Assembly (NCBI RefSeq): GCF_000153765.1
Contig: NZ_DS022294.1
Coordinates: forward strand, 620,836 to 684,835
DNA from: Mariprofundus ferrooxydans PV-1
Lineage (GTDB): Bacteria > Pseudomonadota > Zetaproteobacteria > Mariprofundales > Mariprofundaceae
Direction: 5' to 3'
DNA length: 64,000 nt
Shown piece by piece: positions 17,541-25,649 of the stretch; positions within the stretch are counted from its first letter, which is position 1; every line of letters begins with the position of its first letter. Position numbers and translations under genes: made by a program. The notes beneath the pieces are model-generated. The model was given only the letters and a program-made list of their open reading frames with translations, made no database searches and was not told the origin of the DNA.

Positions 17541-18467
17541 CTAGCCCTGCTGATATTCTGTAAGCGCTGTCCGAATATCTGTTGATGGCACATCCCTATG
17601 CAAAAAGGTGCGCAGCTTGGCATCTGAGAGAAGCAGCTCCTCGTTCCATAGGTAACGCATCTCAATCAGGCCACTACAAAGGGTCGAGAATGGCGATGCG
17701 AGCCTGATCGCCCACCATGGGAAGGGTTTGATGCGTACCCTCTTTCCATATACATCTTCCATCGCTTCCGCTATATCACGAATGCTTAGGCGCATTCCCT
17801 GAAAGTGGAACAGATTGAACGCCTCCAGTTCATCGACTCGTTGCAGTAGCCTGATGACCACTCTGGCAGCATCCGGGACGTAAGCCCAAGTTCGGCGCAA
17901 TGTTTCAGCGCAGGGAGACGCGAGGGTGATTCCCCTTCTACCCTCCCTGATCAAGACAGGCAGCCATGAAGTTCCTGAATCTTTAGCGATGAAGTCACCC
18001 ATTCGCAGAATAATGACCTTTGCTCCGTGCAGGGCTGCAGTTTGAAGGCGTTGTTCCATCGCCCTGCGTATCTCCCCCTTCTCCGTGCGCGGCCGCTGCA
18101 CGGCCTGCTCGTCGAACTCCGGTCCGTCAGCCGGGTCCAGGGCATAGACATTGCCGGGAAAAACAATAGTGAGGCATTTTCTTTCGGCCATATCGGCAAC
18201 CGGCTCAAGGCATGCTATCGCTTTTTCGCTCCAGTCGTAGTTGGGCGGATTCACCCCGTAGATAATAGTATCGACCTCTTCGCATGCATGAGCCAACGTT
18301 GATCTATCCAGCACATCACCCTGTATAACATGTACCCCTTCAAGGGCCGCGGGTAGTCTGGAAGGGTGACGCATCAGGGCTGAAACCTGAACACCGGCTG
18401 CTTTCAGGGCGATTCCCACCTCTCTGCCGAAGGTGCCGTTGATGCCGATAATCAGTACATGATCCAT
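17541..18467 (-). CDS. NAD(P)-binding Rossmann-fold epimerase/reductase-like protein
   Basis: A 308-residue protein of the atypical short-chain dehydrogenase / NAD-dependent epimerase type. The N-terminal nucleotide-binding motif is VLIIGINGTFGREV, with the expected glycine pattern, followed by IQGDVLD and IIYGVNPP. The catalytic Tyr-x3-Lys is not obvious, so it may be a non-enzymatic or NmrA-like reader. ATG 18467 follows GGAG at seven bases. It is transcribed away from the LysR regulator at 18558, which probably controls it. The substrate is not recognisable. Confidence 0.8.
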   Translation of the reverse strand: MDHVLIIGINGTFGREVGIALKAAGVQVSALMRHPSRLPAALEGVHVIQGDVLDRSTLAHACEEVDTIIYGVNPPNYDWSEKAIACLEPVADMAERKCLTIVFPGNVYALDPADGPEFDEQAVQRPRTEKGEIRRAMEQRLQTAALHGAKVIILRMGDFIAKDSGTSWLPVLIREGRRGITLASPCAETLRRTWAYVPDAARVVIRLLQRVDELEAFNLFHFQGMRLSIRDIAEAMEDVYGKRVRIKPFPWWAIRLASPFSTLCSGLIEMRYLWNEELLLSDAKLRTFLHRDVPSTDIRTALTEYQQG

Positions 18468-18557
18468 GTTACGCTCCTTGTCCGATCCGGACATCGCCAC
18501 TATGGTTATCCGTATTATGATATGGAATAGATATATATTGATGGTGGCCATACATAT

Positions 18558-19460
18558 ATGAATAGCATTCCCTGGGAGCTGATCCGTTCCTTTCTTGCTG
18601 TTGCCGATGCGGGAAGCCTGTCGGCAGCGGCAAGATCGCTCGAGCTTTCGCAGCCGACGCTGAGCCGCAATATCCAGACGCTGGAGAGTCATACCCGTCT
18701 AAATCTGTTCAAACGCACATCGCAAGGCCTGAACCTCACCGAGGAGGGCACGGCGCTGGTTGAAGCGGCACAACAAATGAACAACTCTGCCGAAACCTTT
18801 GCACGCCAGGTTTCCGGACTCTCCACCGAATTGAACGGAGAAATTCGTATCAGCGCCAACGAGATTGTCGGCATCTATCTGCTGCCTGCCGTTATCGCCG
18901 CATTCCGCAAGCAGCACCCGGCCGTACATATTGAGATCGTGATCAGCAATCGCGCCAGTAACCTGAACAAGCGCGAGGCTGATATTGCACTGCGAATGTT
19001 TCACCCCAAGCAACCCGACCTGGTCGCCCGACGACTGCCGGATATGCCGCTCGGCTTTTATGCCCATAAAAGCTATCTCGATCAACACGGCACACCTGAA
19101 AGTTTCAATGAACTCAGGGAACACGCGCTTATCGGCTTTGACCAGAATCGTGATTTTATTGATGGTGCCCGCGCCATGGGATTTACCTTCTCTAACAATG
19201 ATTTTGAGTTACGAACAGACAGCCTGATGCTGCAAATCCAGTTGGCATTGCAGGGCTGCGGAATCGTTGGCACTCATGTAGGAGTTGCCAGACAGTGGCC
19301 GGAAATGAAACGGATCCTTGAATGGGCCCCCATACCACCACTGGAATTCTGGGTTGTCTGCCACGCCGACACGCAGTACAACGCCCGCATTCGCGCCTTC
19401 AAAAGGCATCTGATTGCATGGTTCGCAGACGATCCCTATCGCGGGCTGAATTTCTCCTGA
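18558..19460 (+). CDS. LysR-family transcriptional regulator
   Basis: A 300-residue regulator with an N-terminal winged helix-turn-helix (SLSAAARSLELSQPTLSRNI region, residues 20-40) and a C-terminal effector-binding domain. It starts at ATG 18558, 90 bases from and divergent to the Rossmann-fold gene. That is the classic arrangement in which the LysR protein regulates its neighbour and itself from the shared intergenic region. The effector is unknown. Confidence 0.93.
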   Translation: MNSIPWELIRSFLAVADAGSLSAAARSLELSQPTLSRNIQTLESHTRLNLFKRTSQGLNLTEEGTALVEAAQQMNNSAETFARQVSGLSTELNGEIRISANEIVGIYLLPAVIAAFRKQHPAVHIEIVISNRASNLNKREADIALRMFHPKQPDLVARRLPDMPLGFYAHKSYLDQHGTPESFNELREHALIGFDQNRDFIDGARAMGFTFSNNDFELRTDSLMLQIQLALQGCGIVGTHVGVARQWPEMKRILEWAPIPPLEFWVVCHADTQYNARIRAFKRHLIAWFADDPYRGLNFS

Positions 19461-19615
19461 ACCGGCAATCCAGTTCAGCGAGGTGGAGGCGCGGTCCGAC
19501 AAATGAGGCCTGATACATATTACTGTCAGAAATGGACCCAAGAATGCATGATACATGCACACATGGATGCCCCCCGCAAGCACCGGGCCCATTCGAACTG
19601 CCGGAGGAGTAAGGC

Positions 19616-19958
19616 ATGGCTACATCACAAAACACCATTGATTTTCTGCTCGATCAGCTGGCCGAATTGCATTCCGCCTCAGCAAAAAAAGATGTTCGGC
19701 GAGTATTGCCTCTATCTGGACGGGAAGCCCGTGGGGCTGGTCTGCGATGACCTGCTGTTTCTCAAGCCTACCAAAGGTGGGCGAGCACTACTCTCAGATA
19801 TCGTAGAAGCTTCGCCCTATCCGAAGGCACGCCCACATCTGCAAATCGATCCCGATGCGTGGGAAGATAGCGATTGGTTGTGTGAACTGATTGTGGCAAC
19901 AGCGAAAGGGCTGCCGATACCAAAGCCGAAGAAAGCAAAGCAGCCACCCACGGCCTGA
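19616..19958 (+). pseudogene. TfoX N-terminal-domain protein with a frameshift in a seven-A run
   Basis: The open frame from ATG 19616 (after GGAGGAG) reads MATSQNTIDFLLDQLAELHSA and then leaves the family pattern at a run of seven A bases (19684-19690). The expected continuation, KKMFGEYCLYLDGKPVGLV, lies in a frame shifted by one base and runs to a stop at 19958. Together the two make a normal protein of about 113 residues with a TfoX N-terminal fold. Six A bases would restore the frame. It could be a true mutation, a sequencing error in the homopolymer, or slippage by polymerase or ribosome. Internal ATG 19692 could give an 88-residue fragment. Confidence 0.75.
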
Positions 19959-20209
19959 TCCGAAAGGCATGCGAGGCCCGTCGCAAGATCTTGATCCACT
20001 ACCGCGATATAAAAGAGCAGCAGACCACGCGCACCCTATGGCCACTCGGCATGGTCGGCTGAAGCGATCACTGGACACTGTGAGCCTGGTGCGGGCTGCG
20101 CGATGAATACCGCAACTTCCGCTTTGATCGCATCCGGAACATCGAGCTATTGTATGAGCATCACCCTCCGCATCCCGGATGCAATCTGGAGTACTATCTG
20201 ACCGAGTGA
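19955..20209 (+). pseudogene. remnant of a WYL-domain (YafY-type) regulator with two in-frame stops
   Basis: One continuous frame resembles the C-terminal part of WYL-domain regulators: LIRKACEARRKILIHYRD, then TRTLWPLGM, HWTL, AWCGLRDEYRNFRFDRI, and a C-terminal stop at 20207-20209. It is broken by TGA at 20060-20062 and 20081-20083. The N-terminal helix-turn-helix is missing. The remnant starts in a different frame at the end of the TfoX-like gene, so these may be two decayed genes brought together by deletion. It makes no functional regulator. Confidence 0.8.
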
Positions 20210-20224
20210 TCGGCATTGGTGATA

Positions 20225-20257
20225 AGCAGAAGCCGGCATGACCCGCCGGCTTCTGCT
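20225..20257. terminator. strong hairpin between convergent genes
   Basis: A perfect 13 bp stem, AGCAGAAGCCGGC and its complement, with a seven-base loop. It lies between the WYL remnant (+) and the AraC regulator (-), so it would act as a bidirectional terminator. No long T run follows. Confidence 0.7.
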
Positions 20258-20265
20258 GCTACAAG

Positions 20266-21132
20266 CTACTTCAACGGCAGGTAAATATCGGTGATCAGCT
20301 CATGTTCCTCCACTTCCGTGAGCAGGTTCAGGTAGTGGAAAAAGAGGTGAGCATCACGCAACGCCTCCCCACTCTCCGGCAACCAGTCCCGGTAGAGATA
20401 ATAAACCTTCTCGCCAAGCCCCTCGTGTGGACCGTGATGACGAATCACGGCGCAACGGCCGCCCGGAATCACCCCGCTCTTCACACCTTGCGGGTTTGCG
20501 GGCACATCCGAAGAAACCTCACCACAGATATCGAAACGGAACTGCTCCGCCTCCACCGTAGCCGGATCATCATAGACCAGACCCAGCGTGCGACTCGTTT
20601 TTACCGGTGATAACCCGCTCTGTTTGCGCCATTCGATAAATCGCATCACCGAATCGTTGACCCGCTCCGGCGCTCCGCGGTGCTCCAGCACCGCCACCCT
20701 GGTTTCTGCAAAATCGACTGTATTTACTTCCATTTTCTCGCTCCTTTGCCTTGGCGGCGGTTGGAACCGCTCGTTCCACGGCTGCCATAACGGCTTTTTT
20801 CTGAACCCGGAGGGCGATTGTCCGAACGATTGCTTAAAGGCACGCGAAAAGGATTCCGGGTTCTCGAAACCGGCATCCAGCGCAATATCGATGATCCGCT
20901 CCTCCTTACAGAACACCAGCCGGTACGAAGCCCGCCTGAGTCGCATCATGCGGATATAGGCGAAGACGCTGATACCGGCATATAGCGAAAACTGTCGATG
21001 GAAGTGGAACTTCGAAAAGTTGGCTACCCGGCTCAACTGTTCAACATCGAGCGGATCAGCCAGATGATGGTCGATATAGTCGAACACCTTTTCAAACCTT
21101 TTCGCATATGCCCTTGTCGTTATCTCATTCAC
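20266..21132 (-). CDS. AraC-family regulator with GyrI-like effector domain (Rob/SbmC type)
   Basis: A 288-residue regulator. Two helix-turn-helix units fill residues 1-110 (VEQLSRVANFSKFHFHRQF, then DIALDAGFENPESFSRAFK). A GyrI-like ligand-binding domain covers about residues 130-285. The same pairing occurs in Rob and related multidrug or stress regulators. The GTG at 21132 is preferred over GTG 21147 because AGGAGAG lies six bases before it. The gene stands alone on the minus strand, so its targets cannot be inferred. Confidence 0.9.
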   Translation of the reverse strand: MNEITTRAYAKRFEKVFDYIDHHLADPLDVEQLSRVANFSKFHFHRQFSLYAGISVFAYIRMMRLRRASYRLVFCKEERIIDIALDAGFENPESFSRAFKQSFGQSPSGFRKKPLWQPWNERFQPPPRQRSEKMEVNTVDFAETRVAVLEHRGAPERVNDSVMRFIEWRKQSGLSPVKTSRTLGLVYDDPATVEAEQFRFDICGEVSSDVPANPQGVKSGVIPGGRCAVIRHHGPHEGLGEKVYYLYRDWLPESGEALRDAHLFFHYLNLLTEVEEHELITDIYLPLK

Positions 21133-21390
21133 TGACACTCTCCTCACAGCCGCAATCCTGCCGCGTACCGTAATGCCAATCCTGACCGATCTTGCTCATT
21201 CGCCTGACAGGCACTTTTTTCCAGTTCCAGCAAAATTTGCCACACCGGGTTTGATATCCCGATCATAAAAAAACCTGTAACGCCTTGCTTATCAAGGAAA
21301 ATCTTAGAACAATCGAACACATGCTCAATCGGCTCAAAATATGCTTTATATTCAATTCTTCATATCCCTGACGATTCAAAGGAGAGGCCA

Positions 21391-21945
21391 ATGATTGGAG
21401 CAATCAACGCAACCACCCCCCACTATTTCACCCCTGCTTCTGCAAAAACCGATGAAAAAATAACAGCTCCTGCCAGGGCCGATGATTCAGTTACCCTTTC
21501 CCAGACATCGCAAACAACCTCGGGGTTACTTTCCAACCTATCGGGACTCAGCCTCGACCCAAATTGGCATATGGCAAATGCCAAGTCGGATTTACAGGCA
21601 CTCATGACAAAGCTCGGCATTCCCGCCTCAACGAAAGTCGACATTCAATCGAACAATGACGGCACATTCGTCGTCACCTCAGACGATCCGAAAGCTGCCG
21701 AGATCGAACGTATGCTCAACGATGGTAGTGCCCGGGCGCTACGCAACGACCTGATCGGTATGGAGAATGCCCTGAAGATCCAGCAAATCGCTCATGCAGT
21801 AACCAAAGCCCAGCAACAGGCCGATGCCAATCCGGCCATGACCGATGCGATTTACGCCCGTCTGCCGGCCATTGCCGCACAGATTACAGCACAGAGCTTT
21901 TCTCTGAGCTTCGCTAACCAGAAGCTGGATTACACACTGGCCTGA
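21391..21945 (+). CDS. hypothetical 184-residue protein
   Basis: Not recognised. It starts at ATG 21391 after AAAGGAGAG, so it is very likely translated. There is no signal peptide or membrane segment. The first 50 residues are low-complexity, rich in Thr, Ser and Ala, like a disordered leader. The remainder is predicted helical, with one short beta-like stretch (KVDIQSNNDGTFVVTSDD). Such a leader plus helical body occurs in secreted flagellar or type III substrates, but no flagellar gene is nearby. It converges on the GFA fusion gene eight bases later. Confidence 0.65.
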   Translation: MIGAINATTPHYFTPASAKTDEKITAPARADDSVTLSQTSQTTSGLLSNLSGLSLDPNWHMANAKSDLQALMTKLGIPASTKVDIQSNNDGTFVVTSDDPKAAEIERMLNDGSARALRNDLIGMENALKIQQIAHAVTKAQQQADANPAMTDAIYARLPAIAAQITAQSFSLSFANQKLDYTLA

Positions 21946-21952
21946 GCGGCCA

Positions 21953-22660
21953 CTATTCCGCAGTAGCGCAGCAGATAACCTCGGCAATCTCGACCGAATA
22001 GCTTTTGTACCACCTCTCGCGACCCTGCTGCTGTGCCACGCGATGTTCAGTATCAGCCTTCCATGCCCGCATGGTTTCGAGGTCGGGCCAGTGGGAGATT
22101 GAAACCTCCACACCATTTTCCATTGTAGAATCAAAACCGGTGCAGCCGTAGACCTGTATGGCGCGTTCGCGCATGCGTGCGGCGGTCACGCCATATTCGG
22201 CATCCATTTGAGCAACCTTGGCCTTGAAGATGACAACGTACCCCTTTGACTCCTGCTCCAGGCGATTGGAGCCAGGGCCGGCCTCAAATCGGGGCAGACC
22301 GTCGCCGATCATTTCCCACGGGGCTTTGGAGCCGGTAAAAATATGGAATGCCGGTTTCTGCGCCGGCACATCATCAAGAATACCAAGTCGCACATTGCAC
22401 TTGCCAGAATCCAGCTTGCGCGAAAACAGGCTGGAGCCGCAGTTGCGGCAGAAAGCGAGTTCGGTGCTTTCCGATTTGCGGTAAACCGAAATAAACGCCT
22501 CACCAGCAACAATACGCATCGCCGCACCATCGAGCCCGCCGGCCGTAGCGCAGGCTGCACCCGAAAATTTACGACACTCCGAGCAGTGGCAACTGCCGAT
22601 ATATTCGAAGTGGTCCGGCAGCTCGATGTTCACCTTGCCGCACAGACATGACCCTTTCAG
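21953..22660 (-). CDS. GFA-type zinc-domain protein fused to an ABM/YgiN-like monooxygenase domain, probable CTG start
   Basis: The first 115 residues form a GFA (glutathione-dependent formaldehyde-activating, CENP-V-like) domain with Cys pairs CHCSEC and CRNC. The last 95 residues form a dimeric alpha-beta-barrel antibiotic-biosynthesis-monooxygenase domain. The family also needs an N-terminal CxCG. Here it is encoded as KGSCLCGKV just upstream of the first conventional start (GTG 22633), with no ATG, GTG or TTG available before an in-frame stop. CTG at 22660, ten bases after a GAGG, is the best start that keeps this motif. The substrate is unknown; a role in aldehyde or oxidative stress is suggested by sodB next door. 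Confidence 0.75.
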   Translation of the reverse strand: MKGSCLCGKVNIELPDHFEYIGSCHCSECRKFSGAACATAGGLDGAAMRIVAGEAFISVYRKSESTELAFCRNCGSSLFSRKLDSGKCNVRLGILDDVPAQKPAFHIFTGSKAPWEMIGDGLPRFEAGPGSNRLEQESKGYVVIFKAKVAQMDAEYGVTAARMRERAIQVYGCTGFDSTMENGVEVSISHWPDLETMRAWKADTEHRVAQQQGRERWYKSYSVEIAEVICCATAE

Positions 22661-22843
22661 CCGCTTAACGCCTCACCTCCACTCTTATCCATGTTTACAG
22701 TAGTGAAATAGTGTCAGCTGCCGGCTGTGTCGGCAAACAGCCTCGCCCGCGACACCCGGCCAAGCCTATGTCGGCATTATTGCCTCAGCATGGCCGTCCC
22801 GGATGAGCCGGAGAGGATAGGTTGTCGTATTGAATGGAAGCGA

Positions 22844-23428
22844 TCAGGCCGCAAGATTTGCTGCAGCAAACTCCCAGTTGACCAGTTTCCAGAAGGCCTC
22901 GATATAGGCCGGCCGGGCATTGCGATAATCGATGTAATAGGCGTGTTCCCATACATCGCAGGTAAGCAGCGGTATGAGACCGTCCGTCATCGGGTTGCCT
23001 GCATTGGCGGTGTTGACGATAGCTAACGCGCCGTCTTTCTGTTTCACCAGCCAGGTCCAGCCGGAACCGAAGTTGCCGGCAGCAGAGGTAGAAAACTGCT
23101 GCTTGAATGCAGCAAAGGAGCCGAAAGCCGCTTCGATGGCCGCCAGCAACTCAGCAGCCGGTTCGCCGCCGCCATCCGGCGACAGACAGCGCCAGTAAAA
23201 GCTGTGATTCCATACCTGTGCTGCATTATTAAACAGTGGGCCGTCGGCCTGGAGAATAATATCTTCCAATCGCGAACCCTTTTCGAATTCGGTGCCGACA
23301 ACCAGATTATTCAGGTTGGTGACGTAGGCATTGTGGTGCTTGCCGTAGTGGTAATCCAACGTCTCCTGCGAGATCAGTGGCGCCAGTGCATCACGGGCAT
23401 AGGGAAGTGGGGGTAATTCAAATGGCAT
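22844..23428 (-). CDS. sodB: iron superoxide dismutase
   Basis: Converts superoxide to hydrogen peroxide and oxygen in the cytosol. The 194-residue protein has all four metal ligands in context: the His in YHYGKHHNAYV, the His in NHSFYW, and Asp and His in DVWEHAYY. FNNAAQVWNHSFYW with a Gln-containing AAGNFGSGW is typical of the Fe-dependent type rather than Mn. There is no signal peptide. It stands alone, with a GGAG-like ribosome site upstream of ATG 23428. In an iron-rich lifestyle this would be a main defence enzyme. Confidence 0.96.
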   Translation of the reverse strand: MPFELPPLPYARDALAPLISQETLDYHYGKHHNAYVTNLNNLVVGTEFEKGSRLEDIILQADGPLFNNAAQVWNHSFYWRCLSPDGGGEPAAELLAAIEAAFGSFAAFKQQFSTSAAGNFGSGWTWLVKQKDGALAIVNTANAGNPMTDGLIPLLTCDVWEHAYYIDYRNARPAYIEAFWKLVNWEFAAANLAA

Positions 23429-23646
23429 GACAGACTCCTGTTCCGGATGATATCTTCTTAACGCTTTAGTATAGACATAGTTTCAGCCTCATGCACAACC
23501 CCTCTCATAACCGCAGGGTAAAAAGTAACTCACCGCGTCAGCCCCACAATCCAGTATGTGCGGTAAACTTGAACAATCACCTGCTTTAATACCACATGCA
23601 TCGCCCCCCTTAAAGGGACTTGCCATGATTCAGCGCAAGGATCGTC

Positions 23647-23673
23647 CGGAGGCCGGAAACCTCCGTTTTTTTT
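23647..23673 (+). terminator. rho-independent terminator
   Basis: CGGAGG (23647-23652) pairs with CCTCCG (23660-23665) around a seven-base loop and is followed by eight T bases. No gene in front of it on the plus strand is recognised, so 23429-23646 may hold a small RNA or a decayed gene. I see no coding frame there. Confidence 0.8.
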
Positions 23674-23826
23674 GCCCCGTTCCAGCCGAGATAAATATAT
23701 GTTGTTCCATTTTCATGACAGCTCATTAGCATCCCCCGGCACGTATCATGAAGTTTTTTTCGTGGACACGCTGATTGATGTGTCAGCCATACTGATATGT
23801 GATACTTTGCAACCTATTTCCAATAT

Positions 23827-23866
23827 GCACCCTTAGCTCAGCTGGATAGAGCATCGGCCTCCGAAG
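23827..23866 (+). repeat. 5'-half copy of tRNA-Arg(CCG)
   Basis: Forty bases match positions 1-40 of the complete tRNA gene at 24044 with one change (GCACCCTT for GCACTCTT), ending just after the anticodon. The sequence then diverges completely, so no tRNA can fold. A partial tRNA next to a full one is the mark left by an integrase that recombines in the anticodon region. Confidence 0.9.
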
Positions 23867-23895
23867 ATAACGGTCATAGTGGGCATTTAAGAGGT

Positions 23896-24221
23896 GTGAC
23901 CACGAAGAGATGAGGCCCGCAAATGGTTTCATGCCTGCAGGGTCGAAGGTCAAAAAAAGGCGTGACCAGAATGTGACCACATCGTGACCAGCCTGTTTCA
24001 TTTGCTTAAAAATAACAGTAGATTACGCGTGGTCACGAAAACTGCACTCTTAGCTCAGCTGGATAGAGCATCGGCCTCCGAAGCCGAAGGCCAGTGGTTC
24101 GAATCCACTAGAGTGCACCACTTTCCCAAATAAAATCAAGCACTTAAACAATGCACGCAAGCCCAGCTTGGTCACATGATCTTGGTCACCATTTGGTCAC
24201 GGACTCGCAGATATGTGACCA
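23896..24221. repeat. arrays of GTGACCA / TGGTCAC heptamers around a tRNA gene
   Basis: GTGACCA occurs at 23896, 23962, 23973 and 23984 on the left and 24215 on the right. Its complement TGGTCAC occurs at 24030 on the left and 24169, 24183 and 24194 on the right. The near mirror-like clusters on both sides of the tRNA look like arm-type integrase binding sites. No integrase gene remains; the spacer from 23867 to 24043 has no coding frame of interest. Confidence 0.85.
24044..24120 (+). tRNA. tRNA-Arg, anticodon CCG
   Basis: A complete cloverleaf of 77 bases including encoded CCA. Acceptor GCACTCT pairs with AGAGTGC, the D arm is GCTC/GAGC, the anticodon stem is TCGGC/GCCGA with loop CTCCGAA giving anticodon CCG, and the T arm is AGTGG/CCACT with TTCGAAT. 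It reads the rare arginine codon CGG. Confidence 0.96.
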
Positions 24222-24404
24222 AATTCAACGCCAATTTACATCGTACAATTGGCACCATCATTGATCAATGCACTATTGCTAATCAATCCAAGCATATCGC
24301 GAAGGGCTGTCTTTAGGGCCTTCTCGTATTACTCCATCAGATGATGCAGTAAATGGCCCGCTTTCCGTAATTCAAAGCAGTAGGATGTGCTTCAACATTT
24401 AGTT

Positions 24405-24505
24405 AGGGATACTCTGAAAAACTCATCGCTTATGGTAGCCTGAGGCCGCGGAGGTTTTCCATGGATCAGATGAGCTTTGCTGAAGCGGAATATGAGAACA
24501 AGTGA
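24405..24505 (+). mobile_element. 5' fragment of an IS5-family element
   Basis: A terminal-repeat-like GGATACTCTGAAAAACTC is followed at 24461 by the start of an IS5-type transposase, MDQMSFAEAEYENK, after GGAGG. The frame hits TGA at 24503-24505 after 14 codons and nothing of the transposase follows. The rest of 24121-24606 shows no gene. Confidence 0.7.
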
Positions 24506-24606
24506 GCTGGTTCCCATCCTTTGGACAGGTTCCTGTAGTTTAGTAATGTGCAAGAAGAGGTTAGACAACAGTATCTAATGTATTTAGCTGGAGTTAAAAT
24601 TTTGCG

Positions 24607-24939
24607 ATGTTGAAGCAACTAAAGATTTGAGCAAAATCAATCAAGCGGGACATCATGGCTCTATACTTGGCAGCAAAGGATGCGCGGGTGCCTTGGTATG
24701 CAAAAGCCTTGGCGGCATTTATCGCCACTTATGCGCTAAGTCCAATTGACCTCATTCCTGATTTCATTCCTGTGATTGGATATCTCGATGATTTAATAAT
24801 CCTTCCGTTAGGGATTGCATTGGTGATTCGGATGATTCCTGAAAATGTCATGGAAGATTTGCGGAAACAAGCAGAGGAAGCATTAATCGAACGTCCCGAA
24901 GTATTCTTGGTGCAGTTTTTGTTATATGCGTTTGGTTAG
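24607..24939 (+). pseudogene. broken DUF1232 (YkvA-like) membrane protein gene
   Basis: A decayed copy of the intact gene at 33825-34205. The start MLKQLK matches, then TGA at 24628-24630 stands where the intact copy has a Trp codon. From 24655 the frame is open and nearly identical (VPWYAKALAAF, YALSPIDLIPDF, GYLDDLII). Near the end a one-base deletion shifts the frame, so the last membrane segment is lost. An internal ATG at 24655 could still give a 94-residue protein containing the DUF1232 core. The family's function is unknown. Confidence 0.85.
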
Positions 24940-25212
24940 TATGCGTTGCTTTGGTTGGGTAGATGATTTGGAAAGAATAAGCTCACTGATGTATTGGAAT
25001 GTGGTGAGTTGCTTTGCCACCCTCACCTGCGGTTTTCATTTATAAACTTAGTGACCGAGTTTTGCCGACTATTGCCTGTGGCGTGATCGGCAAGGTGCGG
25101 CCAAAATAGCCACTCAGGATTCAATATTCTGCCCCAGAATTACGCGGAATTGCCAAACAATCAATGCCACCAAAAATGCACAATCAGAACAATTCTTGTT
25201 GACTCGAAATGC

Positions 25213-25545
25213 ATGGCTTACTACCTTGACGCCATGCGAATGCTGGCGTGGATAGCTGTTTTTTCTCTGCAACTGGGCATGTTTGTCTGCGGAGCAGGCA
25301 TTGATGTGTGCCAGGCAGCGGATGCTCCTGCGCATATGACATCGTCACAGACAGATCATAACCATGACAGTAGTCCTATTGACCAGACATGTGCAGCCCA
25401 TGCCGCGCATGTGTTTCTGGGGCAGGCGATCAATAACCAGGGCACATATGATGTGCCGCTTAAACTGGTCAATATTCCGACCTCGCTCAATCTCCCCGAG
25501 ATTGCACACTTCATAGACCAACCTCCCAAGTTACTGCACAGCTGA
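25213..25545 (+). CDS. small periplasmic His-containing protein, CzcI-like
   Basis: About 110 residues with an N-terminal hydrophobic segment (MLAWIAVFSLQLGMFVCG), probably a signal peptide, then a short periplasmic part with TDHNHD and CAAHAAHV that could bind metal. A protein of this size and type in front of an RND efflux operon is usually called CzcI or a DUF2946-like protein. Starts at ATG 25213 and ATG 25234 are both possible. It leads the operon that continues with the outer-membrane factor 104 bases later. Confidence 0.6.
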   Translation: MAYYLDAMRMLAWIAVFSLQLGMFVCGAGIDVCQAADAPAHMTSSQTDHNHDSSPIDQTCAAHAAHVFLGQAINNQGTYDVPLKLVNIPTSLNLPEIAHFIDQPPKLLHS

Positions 25546-25649
25546 ATCCTGAGTGAAGCATCCGGGGGGCGCATCTGCGCGCTCGTCCGATGCCTTGTGC
25601 CCAGTGTTTCAGCATCCCCGTTTTGCAATACATATCACAGGGGGAAACT

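Noticed and set aside
20060-20083. TGA read as an amino acid (recoding or alternative code)
   Set aside because: TGG is used normally for Trp throughout, other genes end in TGA, and the frame also lacks its N-terminal domain, so simple decay explains the stops.
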